Position numbers and translations under genes: made by a program | In this document: positions 54,879 through 64,000 of the stretch, in pieces | Layout of the letters: every line of letters begins with the position of its first letter | How positions within the stretch are numbered: the stretch's first letter is position 1 | The notes under the pieces: generated by a model | What the model saw: only the letters and a program-made list of their open reading frames with translations | What the model was told of the DNA's origin: nothing | Database searches by the model: none | Assembly (NCBI GenBank): GCA_963922205.1 | Contig: CAWUHX010000093.1 | Span: 310,001-374,000 of the forward strand | Source: Romanomermis culicivorax | Taxonomy: Eukaryota > Nematoda > Enoplea > Mermithida > Mermithidae | DNA length: 64,000 nucleotides | Direction: 5' to 3'

Positions 54879-55635
54879 CAGGGTGAGCCAAAAAAAGTTG
54901 ACCGATATTGACTCTTTCAAAGCTTTCAACTGGGTGAAGCTTTTTTTGCGGTTTTCTGCCGTCGAAGATAGAACATCTGGCATGAAAATTGCGAAGTTTC
55001 AGCCAGATTGCTCGAATATTGACTGACTAGAATCAAAAATACTAAACGTTGGTTTTTTCGCAAATAAATTTTGAAAAATTGATAAAAATTGGACAAAATC
55101 AACATGTTTTACAGCAGGAAAAACAATACATTCAATCATCAGAACTATATAACAACTAGAAACTACAAGAGAACCGTTTTAGTGTACCCTACTTCCTGTT
55201 TCACTAATAATTTTCATCGTTTTTCGATCTGGTCAATGACAGAATTGATTTTGTTTTGATTTTGCTTTTTTTTCCAATTCCAACACAAAATCTGTTGATT
55301 TTGGCGAAATTTAGCACCATATTGAAACAATAAGTTGATGACTTTAAATTACGTGTAACTTACAAATCTGGGTGACTTGTGTGTCAAAAGCTTTACAAAA
55401 CTTTTCTCACAATAGGATAACTTTTACTTTGATTTCACAATTTTTACTTTTTGAAAAACGACCACTTTTACTAAAATTCTGTTTGTACAGTAACCATAAA
55501 CACTAGGAGCATAAAATTTAGTTTTTTAATCGAAGATAAGCAGGGCAATCTAATGCAGCAATCCGCATTAAAAAAGCTTTATCCGTTCAAAAATTATGGA
55601 AGTCAGCACCAGTCGCCTTTTTTCGGCTCACCCGG
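54879..55635. mobile_element. Mariner-like MITE with long inverted repeats (copy 2)
   Basis: 757 bp between TA dinucleotides (54877-54878, 55636-55637). Left CAGGGTGAGCCAAAAAAAG; right TTTTTTCGGCTCACCCGG. Collinear with 15904-16646 through most of its length (for example GACTGACTAGAATCAAAAAT and TTTTCGATCTGGTCA blocks). Confidence 0.75.
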
Positions 55636-55800
55636 TAAATGTATAACTCGATTTCTAAAATAATGTTACTTAGCACTTTCATGCCCTGACTCCTTCAGTT
55701 ATGTTTTCAGATGAAGTGTTTTTACAGAATACTGGTTGGTGACGTGTAGGTTCCATGAAGTGAAACCTAAAGCAGTCGAAATAGTCACTATACCGTTTTT

Positions 55801-56232
55801 TTCAAATTTTTAATTGGGTACAGCTACCCATTTCCCTACAGCTGGAAAGGCAGGCTTTACAGGACTATAAGGTCATACAAGTGCCCACATTATATGAGAG
55901 GCGCACTTCGGATGCTTTTTACCGCCTAGTGGAGGCCACATTCCACAGGCTGGCATCTGCCTGACAAGCAGGACTTGATCAGCTACCTACCTGATAATGG
56001 AATAGGCCCACCTCCTCATTTGTAGCACTATCGCCAACATGCTAATTGGGCTGAGTGGATCGTGGCAAGCAACGTTCCAAGCTCGCCTACGCAATTTATC
56101 TGCCCCGAGAGGATGAAAGGCTATGTCTGCCTGGGCCAGCTACCAGAAATTCAATTTCAGGTTACACCCGGAATCGAACCTGGTTCTTGAGACTAGCAGT
56201 CAGAGGCGATAACCACTAGACCAAGACGTCCC
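55801..56232 (-). mobile_element. tRNA-derived SINE
   Basis: Flanked by the exact 12-bp duplication TATACCGTTTTT (55789-55800, 56233-56244), the signature of target-primed insertion. The 5' head on the - strand has Pol III boxes TGGTCTAGTGG (56223-56213) and GGTTCGATTCC (56180-56170) in tRNA spacing, but the acceptor ends do not pair, so it is not a working tRNA. The body contains CATCCTCTCGGGGCAGATAA, a block that looks like conserved central regions of some invertebrate SINEs. The 3' end is A-rich (AATTAAAAATTTGAAAAAAA). Confidence 0.85.
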
Positions 56233-56244
56233 TATACCGTTTTT

Positions 56245-57804
56245 AAAGTTGTGAACATACACGCATGGTGGGGGGTCAGCAGATTTTGATTGACCCCCAG
56301 TAGATTCTTGCTGACCCCCAGCAGATTTGACCCCCCACAATGATCGACAAGATGACGAAGGAAAATGAGCAAGAGAGATGAGAAAGTCGTCATAAGAACG
56401 AAAATGATACTGTAACGATCTTTCTAAACGAAGCATACTTGATTCCAAAGAAGTAACATTATAACTTTAAAATGCCTGCTGTCCAAGCAAATAATTTCAC
56501 CTATTTGACTAATATAGGTTCAAGAATATGCTGCTTGGATGTTAAAAGACTTTCCTTTTCGTTATCGTGAACGAAAAATTTTTTTTCTGTACTGGCTGAC
56601 CCACGGCAGAATTTCTAGCTGTGCATATATGATCGTGAGCCATAGATCATCTGTGCTCAAAAATCGAGTAAGAATTTCGGAAAAAGGAAATTCTGTACAC
56701 GTTATGTTCCTTGGAGATTTTCGCCTAATTTTAATGTTCCAGGTGTTCCTTCTTGGCCTGCGTTTTTTATCCACCTCAAATTGGAACTTTCGAACCGACA
56801 ATCTTATGGTCTATGTTTCATGAAACGTCACCACGGTCGTTTACGCGGACAAGGACATCGATCGGAGTTGAAATGATCGGTGCAGCGGAGGAAGAATTGA
56901 AGTCTTACTAGACACCAAGAAACCAATTTCGATAATCTTGAAATGATTGAAAACAGTAATCAAAAAGGACCCTGTAGCATGGAGAACATTTAATAGAGTC
57001 AACGAGCCTTCCGCAATTTTGAATAAAAGTTCGGCTGCAATCTTACTGTATCGATCATTGCAAAATGAATGGAGTATAGCAGTGTGGGAAAAACATCACT
57101 TTTTCTAAATTTGAGTTAACATTTTCGAATTTGATCACATAATTTTGCATTGGTGGAACACCATGATTCGCTCAACTCTGAGGTGTTTCTTTTATGAATC
57201 AACCCAATAATGGCCAATGATAATAACACAATTGCATAAGAATAACTTCTTTGTCCTATAAAGAATAATGTAAAATCAAGCTTCGCGTATGCGTTTCTTG
57301 GATATCTTCCTGCTAAGTTGCTTATTATCTGACAGTTATATTGGCTCATTCAGAAGTTCAACGGGCATCTTACAAATATTCATGCATGTTAATGTTTCTA
57401 GTTTTTTGTCCTGTTAAAAATTCTGAATCATATTTATGGAGGGCACGGTCTACTAGAAATCTAAACTAGAAATCAGTCCATCAATTTCGATAATCTTGAA
57501 ATGATTGAAAAGAGTGATTATCAAGGATCATGTATCATGAATAGAAAATTTTTTTATTAGAGTCAACGAGCCTTCCTTGATTTTGAAAAAAGTTTGGCTA
57601 CGACCTTGCTGCATCATCTCAAAATGAATGGAGTATAGTAAGTCTGCGTTTGCCGAAACTCCGACCGCTGCATCGATCATTTCGAAATGGATGGAGTATA
57701 GAAGCCATATTTCAGGATAGCTGGTCTATTTGATGTCCCCACAGCACAGAGTTTTTTGAAAAATATGATAAAAATTGTGACTTTGTCATACCGTAGTTCA
57801 ATAA
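56245..57804. repeat. Region with a duplicated segment of about 150 bp, otherwise unassigned
   Basis: 56927-57081 and 57478-57640 share TCAATTTCGATAATCTTGAA, AGAGTCAACGAGCCTTCC and AAATGAATGGAGTATAG. A third partial copy is near 57668-57702. A + strand frame at 56539-56823 follows an acceptor-like AATATAG but has no recognisable family. Imperfect GACCCCC/CAGCAGATT repeats occur near 56270-56335. Confidence 0.45.
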
Positions 57805-59151
57805 TAGCGAAGCTCAAAAGATCGAAACCCGGAAGAGCAATTCTCAACAGAGCGAATACCCAAGAGAGCGAATCTCAAAAGAGCGAAATGTATCTAAAGT
57901 GTGTCATGTTATATAATAAACAAAAAACTCAGTATAATTTTTATGCAAATAAGTAAGACTAAGACTGTTGCCTTATAATTTTTTATTAAAAGTTGAAAAT
58001 GATTATTTTCAAACTGTTTTTCGTATATACGTATAATTTAGTTATCATCAGTTCTATAAATCCGATCATTTGTTGTCATCATTAGTTGATGACTTACATT
58101 ATACGGAATAAAGGCGAATCCCTAAAACCACTAGATGTGCTGTTCTCAAAGTGTGAATCCTTCTTCCATTTTTTATTTTTTTCTGTTCTTTATTGTTGTC
58201 ATTCTTTTCCGTTTAGATTATCCCGCATATCCATTTGTTGTGTTATTGCATAATCTTTCTTTCTTATTCTGAGCTTTTACTAACCAGAATGTCACAATCG
58301 TCAAACTATACCCTGCTGTGAAAAAGAAATGGGATATGAGAAACGCAGACAAGAGGAAAAAAAGAATGAAGCAAATAGAAAATAAAATAAGGAAACTGAA
58401 CAAAAAACACAAAAATAAATAAAGATTGAAATCATGTATGACAATAAAGAAATGCAGAACAAGAACAAACACCAAAAGTTTCAAAAAATAGAGACACAAC
58501 CGAGCTCAGTCAAAAATTTTTGAGACATATTCACAAGTCAACAAAAGGATCTAGTGAAAATAATATAGCCTTTCTATGAGAACATTATTTGCAAGTATGG
58601 CAAATGGACATGAAAAATGAATATACATCATAATGAATTCGAATAACAAACCAAAATCAACGTGGTATCAAAGTATCCAAAAACTGATTTTTGATATTCG
58701 GGCGATTTGTTATTATATTTGATATCATACCCATTCATGTATCGAACTTGCTTATCATATATCTATCTATCTATAACAAAATTATCCCTTACATAATTTG
58801 CTCTGTATGTGGGTTTTCTGACGCGCAGCTAACCGCATCCAAAGACCTTTAATCACTGTTTTTTAGCATGAGATTTGTAGCCGAATGGCTAAAATGGGCA
58901 AAAAATTATCAATAGCTAAAATCTTTATTTTTATATTAAAATTTTAAAACTCGCGTTTTTTAGCTAATTGTCTAAAATGACAAAAAAAATTTATCCAAAA
59001 TAGGTCATTTGATTAAAAAATCACTCTTTTCGTTCTCTTGTGGATTCGCTCTATTGAGAACCGCTCTTTTGGGGATGTTCTCATTTGAGAATCACTCTTT
59101 TGGGAGTCGCTCTATTGAGAATTGCACTTTTGGGTCTCGCTCTTTTGGGGG
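57805..59151. mobile_element. Foldback-like element with inverted arrays of 15-bp units
   Basis: Left array (57805-57890): GAGCGAATCTCAAAA-like units in about six degenerate copies. Right array (59021-59151): the inverse, TTTTGAGAATCGCTC-like units in about eight copies. About 1.1 kb of AT-rich, non-coding sequence lies between. The layout matches the unit-built termini of 21183-22050, but no target duplication could be fixed. Confidence 0.6.
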
Positions 59152-59249
59152 CACCCCCATAAGATTACCCCATATAGCAAATTTTGATGACCACTTTATT
59201 TTTTATTTTCCAATGCGATGGTCGACCTTATCAGAAATTGTTTCTTAAT

Positions 59250-59503
59250 ACTATAGTCAGTTTTTTATAGAATGCTTCCAAATAGAAAAGTGATACAAAT
59301 CAGTACCGTCGTCAAAATCGTTTTTACAAAGCTCTTACCGTAAAATTTTTCACTCGAAAAATTATTAAAGGTTAGGTCAGTATGCTTACAAATTTCCAGT
59401 ACTATATTATATTATTGTCTATCAGCAAATCGTGAAAATCTGAAATACTACTTGCTTTCCACCTTCATTATTTAAAAGCATTCCAAGAAAAACAGACTAT
59501 AGT
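59250..59503. mobile_element. CTATAGTCTG MITE, best copy (254 bp)
   Basis: Left ACTATAGTCAGTTTTTTATA and inverted right ACTATAGTCTGTTTTTCTTG match with few differences, continuing into GAATGCTTCCAAAT / GAATGCTTTTAAAT. Family copies lie near 9015-9246 and 27311-27549. Confidence 0.7.
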
Positions 59504-59947
59504 CAAGGTCTGCAGCTTACTCAACTTGAGCGAGATAATTTCGATTTATTCAAAAACTTTTGATTTTTCGAATAATTTATGGTAGATGTTTGCAAATAAT
59601 TGGGGTCGAAATGGCCGTCCATCTACCGATTATAACCGATCATAAAAATTATATTTACACTTGAATAAATCATGAGAATCAAGTCACATCAAACGAATAA
59701 AAATACAAAATGCACATAATACACGAAAAATAATGATCAAAGTTGATAAGTGTGCTGAAAAGGATAAGTGAAAAACTTTTAAATAAGGAATGGAGATGGT
59801 TTTTTACCGTTATTCACTAAAGCCGATCTTTCGCGTTTTTCGACCACTGGACGATCACCAATCATTTGACTTTCGAGCGCATTACCTGGACAAAAAATCA
59901 GCATTTCGATGCACTCAAGTTTTCTTATTTTGATCATTATTACTCAC

Positions 59948-62420
59948 CGCCAAGTACCGTGAGTTTTACGATGAGACGATAGGGCCGATCGGCAGGTATT
60001 TGGCATTCGTAGCTACCTGAGTCATTCAATTGCGTGTATCTGAAACGATTTTCGAGTAAAATGGATGACGATCTGAGCGGAATAAAATAAGAAGAGAAAT
60101 AAAATAAAGCCATGAAAAAATTTTCGAAAGAAAAAAAATAAGAATTAAACGATTTCAAAGAAATGAAAAGGAAAAAATAATACTTCATTGATAATGAAGG
60201 TTAAACAAAAAGGACCAAGAGAGCAAGATCATAAATAACAATCTCAGCCGACAATCTACGCTTTTGCGAGATATTCAACTTTCGAATTAAGTATAATATT
60301 TTGAGTCATTATATAACGTTGTTTCAGCATTCAAAATACAAAATCTTTAACGAAAAATTTGAAGTTTTTAGATTTTGACAGTCAAATATTTGGCCATCAT
60401 ATTTTTTCGACAAATTTAATGTATTAGACGGAGAATTTTTGTGTATTATGACTGACCACCCACCCTTACCCAATGACGCGAGGAACGTGGAAAATTTTTT
60501 CTCAATTTTAATCAACTTATCATGTGTAGAGTTTAAGATGTTGGTTTAAAAGAACTGCGTTTTCAAGATATACAAAATTCATCGAGTGTTGATCGAATTT
60601 GTACCTGCACCCAATGCATTCGAGGATTAATAAAGTTTTCATATTTGGGAACCATGTGTGTGATGATCAACTTTTCAATAACAATTGTCAATGAATTTTT
60701 TTATAGGGAGAGTTTTTCGTAGAAAAATAAAAGAATGATCGTAAAAAACGACACTGATCCTCTGGTCTGGGAAAGGATCAACGAACCTTATTATCAATAG
60801 CATATCTTCCAAACCGCTCGGCTCATTCCTGTACGACAACTGAAACCGTTTGTCGTCCGTAAATGTTTCGGTGCCAACGGTCAATATTTTTTCGTCGCTC
60901 AATCTTATCCATACGACCTGAAAAATAGTCGATTGACTGATGAACGACTTCAAAATATGTGAGTTTCGGAAATCTGGCATTTTGCGAGTATGGGTCAAAA
61001 AAATGCGAGATTTGCTTTGTTTGTGAGGTGTTATTTCTTTATTTCGTCGACGTACATTTTTTCGCGATTCAAGGCCCATTTATACTTGCCTTTTCGTGCA
61101 GAACGGAACGGAATGCAATCAGCGGAATGTAACCGAACGAAAGGAACATTTTCATTCCGTTCGGTTCGGTTGGAGGTTATCGTTGGTCGTTTTCCGCAAC
61201 ATTCCAGTTATCCGTTCTGACCGAAAGTGGATTTTCAGGATGAACGGTTCAAGATTTTGACGATTCGTTCCGTTCCGTCGAAAAAGGCAAGTATAAATGA
61301 GCGTTCAGCTTTCGAATGCAATACAATACGTCATTCTGGAATCATTCTACAGCACTTTTTCAGGTGTTCAAAATCCAAAAATTATTTTTTGCACCGAATT
61401 TTAATTAGGTGGACAATTTTTGTGCACACTGAATATTTTAGAGCCATAATTGGCGCGAAGCGACGGAAAATTATTCGAACCTCGACGTTTATTTGTTCAT
61501 TTCTTTGGCCGGCAATACCATAACGACGTGAGGCAATTTTTTCAGTTAATCAATTTGTGTATTTTTCGTTGATTTCAAAATGCTGAGTTAAAAAAGCAGT
61601 TTTTCAAAAAATTAAGAATTTTATTCAACGTTAGCCGATTCAGTATCTGGGTACGGTTGCAATATGCTCCGTGATCCCATCAAGACGTAATTTTGAAATT
61701 TGACGTTTCGAGAGATTTTGTAGGCTTAACTACAGCAAACTGAAATAATACAAATTCACTGCAAGATACTATAAAAAAATCTGATATGAAAAAGGCTCAC
61801 AAAATTTGTTCGCGTCTTACTGTTAATTTTTCAGCCAACAGTAAACTTTTTCTTGAAAAAATGGAGACTCTGAGCACAACCATCTTCTTTTTAACGTACA
61901 CAAAAAATATAGCTCAAATTTTCAGACGTCAGCAAGAATTTGCTTGAGACTCAAATTGCGTTCTAAATTTGGAAGTGAGGAACACCGACAGACTTTACCT
62001 CATTAGAGCCCCTGTTTCGGATTCTACAATGCAAATAAGCCGGACTTTCGAAAGGCACGATTACTGTATCGTCGACGGTCCGACCATTACCGGTATTTTG
62101 GTGCGATAATGATGAAGATACTGTAGAAATTTTTTTGCTGCCTGATAAAGAGCCGGCGATCATTTCGATCATAGGACCGAGGGTTGTTATCCGGGGGCCG
62201 CCTAGACTTTGTTGCTGGTCGTAATTATCAAAAAATTGATGATTGGATTCACGATCGTCGTCTTTGTTCCAAATGTTCTTCCCCAAGAAAGTATTGGCCC
62301 ATTGATCGTCCTTTTCGGAATCAGTGTTAGGGGGGTCAGAGGCGAATAAATGTTTGATGGACAGCAGGACAGCTGAAAAAATCGTAATCAAAATACTAGA
62401 CTTGCTATCTTGAATGCACA
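59948..62420 (-). CDS. Dpr/ZIG-8-like immunoglobulin cell-surface protein, partial
   Basis: Three exons: 62420-61999, 60917-60787 and 60039-59948, all with GT-AG borders and matching phases (0 then 2). The first begins in mid-codon after a CAG acceptor and carries a hydrophobic signal-like stretch (SILITIFSAVLLSIKHLFAS). An Asp/Ser-rich linker of about 80 residues follows, then the start of an Ig domain (TVIVPFESPAYLHCRIRN). Exon 2 gives VVWIRLSDEKILTVG and FTDDKRFQLSYRN; exon 3 gives YTQLNDSGSYECQIPA. Cys, Trp-Ile-Arg and D-S-G-x-Y-x-C are the hallmarks of the first Ig domain of Dpr proteins (nematode ZIG-8 is related). These neuronal surface proteins pair with DIP/RIG-5 partners. The start codon, second Ig domain and anchor were not found; the last donor (GTGAGT at 59947) shows the gene continues. 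Confidence 0.75.
61070..61305. mobile_element. MITE with AAGGSYCATTTATACTTG ends (copy 2), in an intron of the Ig gene
   Basis: 236 bp. Left AAGGCCCATTTATACTTGCC and the inverse at the right (GGCAAGTATAAATGAGCG), continuing into GGAACGGAA and TTCCGTTC. Same family as 23801-24126, here uninterrupted. Confidence 0.65.
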
Positions 62421-63770
62421 CTGATTTTTGTTGGCATGTAAAATTCGGTAGAAATCGCTGTTCTATCTGCCGGAGATTTAGATAGGCAAGATTTCTGGTT
62501 CAAAATTTTCTGAAATATTATTAAACATAGAAAAATTGTCAGAAAGCACAAACTTTCATGTTTTAGAATTTTTTCAGAGTTCGTCCAAATTCGGATAATT
62601 TTCGAAATTGTTTCCCAAAGACGAATGTCGTTTCGAGAATCTAGAGACGGGATTTTTCGGAAATGTTCAAATATATATGAAAAGATTTATGTCCTCATTT
62701 CCTGTCTCAAAGTAATAGAATAATTTGTTAAGATAATTATTTTGAATCGGAATTTCTCGGAAACCTGGTTAGACTGATTATATGAGATGACGATGACAAG
62801 ATTTTCCGAAATCTGGATCAATATATTTGATTAGAATATGAATATCTTGAGTGCTCAATCGAGAATCAGAAAATCTTGCTTCAAGTCTTTCGCGGCGAAT
62901 TCTTACAGCAATTAAAACTTCTCACGTAAAATATTTCAGAATCGGAATTTTTATTGAGATCATTCCAAGTTCTGTCAAATTTAAAACAGCATCAGAATTA
63001 TTCAGATGTCTATATTAGAAGAACGGATAGAAATTTTTTGTACAGTCCTCATGAAGGCTATTCATTTGAAATGTGGATAACTTCGACGCGAAAATATCAA
63101 CATAAAATAAAACATTAGATGTACATGTCAAATTAAACATCTTTTTTTATTTCTGGCATTTAGAGACAGTGGCGATAATTAATTTTAATGACAAAAATTT
63201 AATTTCGTATTTTACAATGATTATAGCAAGCGTAATGTCACTTACAGTAAGTCAACGTCTTTGGTATCGATTTCGCAGAATAGTTTTCTAGCTTCATGAT
63301 TTTCAAAATCAGGATTACGTTTTTTGTTGCAAAGTATTTACTTTGTGTTCCTCAAGTAAAGTTTATTGTCGTTTGCCCGCTAGAATTAGCCATAAAATTT
63401 TGCCGTGGTCTTCACATTTTGTTTTTTATTCTCAATTTTTTAATCATATCGGATAAAACGAATTGCGAAGTTTGGGAAAATCAATGTTTCTATGTTGTGA
63501 AATTTAGTCGATTAACACGAACAGAACCCTGGTATACGTAAATGATACCACAGTCTGTTTTTATGAATCGTTTGAATATGCTTAATAATGTCAAAAACAA
63601 GCAATTCCTCTATAATGAATAATTTTTTGCTAAAATATATTGCTATGTTAAAGATAAAGTCAAATAAGGTCAAAATTCATATCACAAACAAAAATATTCT
63701 AATTAAAAGTCGTTAAAATGTGAAAATTAGACTTATTGTGACTTATGACTTTAAAACGGGTCGGTGCCAG
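62421..63770. other. Intron or upstream sequence of the Ig gene, nothing recognised
   Basis: AT-rich, no further exon identified on either strand. Confidence 0.35.
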
Positions 63771-63867
63771 ATCCGCTACCTAGTGCACATCCGCTACCTA
63801 GTGCACAAGCGCTACCTAGTGCACATCCGCTACCATAGTCAGATCCGCTACCTTGCACATCCCCTAC
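63771..63867. repeat. 18-bp minisatellite
   Basis: Units of ATCCGCTACCTAGTGCAC start at 63771, 63789, 63807, 63825, 63843 and partially at 63859, with few substitutions. The period is a multiple of three, so it reads as a six-residue repeat in frame, but nothing suggests it is translated. Confidence 0.8.
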
Positions 63868-64000
63868 TTTCTGCTGAGATAAGTAACACGTTACATTTAC
63901 TTTTTGCATTGAATAACCTAGGCAGTATTTCATTATGGAAGAATGTACAGCATACATTTACAAATTATTAGGCTCATTTAATTTTTTTACCAATTATATC

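Noticed and set aside
56160..56232. Functional tRNA gene on the - strand
   Set aside because: A and B boxes are present, but the acceptor stem does not pair and the sequence continues into a SINE body flanked by a target duplication.
56539..56823. Second Ig-domain exon of the Dpr-like gene, or an exon of another gene
   Set aside because: The frame is on the opposite strand from the Dpr-like exons and lacks the Cys/Trp/Tyr-x-Cys pattern.
63771..63867. CRISPR-like array of regular repeats
   Set aside because: Units are directly adjacent with no unique spacers; simple 18-bp minisatellite in a eukaryotic context.

Overview
The window looks like AT-rich, repeat-laden animal nuclear DNA. Evidence: spliced genes with GT-AG introns, an intact eukaryotic tRNA-Glu with internal promoter boxes, a tRNA-derived SINE, LINE remnants, and hAT, mariner-type and Mutator-type DNA transposons. 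Nothing bacterial or organellar was seen. An immunoglobulin-domain gene of the Dpr/ZIG-8 type suggests a protostome (arthropod or nematode). Three of three checkable gene starts sit 4-8 nt behind a strong 3' splice site, which fits spliced-leader trans-splicing. The species cannot be fixed from the sequence alone.

Host genes occupy little of the window. GPN2 (four coding exons, + strand, 6750-7949) is followed 29 bp later by tRNA-Glu(UUC) at 7979-8050. On the - strand, NDUFA2 (11744-11369) is followed 281 bp downstream by a second gene of the same CI-B8/L51/S25 fold (11087-9801). Both carry an intron at the same residue and phase, so they look like a tandem duplicate and possibly one operon-like unit. 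At the right edge, three exons of a Dpr/ZIG-8-like cell-surface protein lie on the - strand (62420-59948), giving one complete Ig domain. Upstream and downstream exons were not found.

The rest is mostly mobile DNA, often nested. Many insertions are delimited here by exact target-site duplications (TSDs): 8 bp for hAT-type elements, 9-10 bp for Mutator-like ones, TA for a mariner-like family, 12 bp for the SINE, 4 bp for the LTR element. A decayed ZBED-type hAT transposase gene (16.8-20.0 kb) is interrupted by a 1032-bp hAT-like MITE (short non-autonomous transposon). That MITE family recurs across the window. Each copy repeats one short word in both termini, but the word differs between copies. 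Several other elements carry termini built of tandem or palindromic units (21183-22050, 37610-39804, 57805-59151) or of TTAGGC-like hexamers (23105-23340, 23679-24329, 37202-37464).

The largest single unit is a 9.2-kb LTR retroelement on the - strand (43417-52625) with 905/904-bp LTRs and a 4-bp TSD. Its order is gag, then an env-like membrane glycoprotein, then protease-RT-RNase H-integrase. A glycoprotein between gag and pol is unusual for Ty3/Gypsy elements and is the strongest candidate for something undescribed. The copy is old and broken: diverged LTRs, an 11-bp duplication and stops in gag, stops in pol, and loss of the first catalytic block of RT. The env-like and integrase frames remain open.
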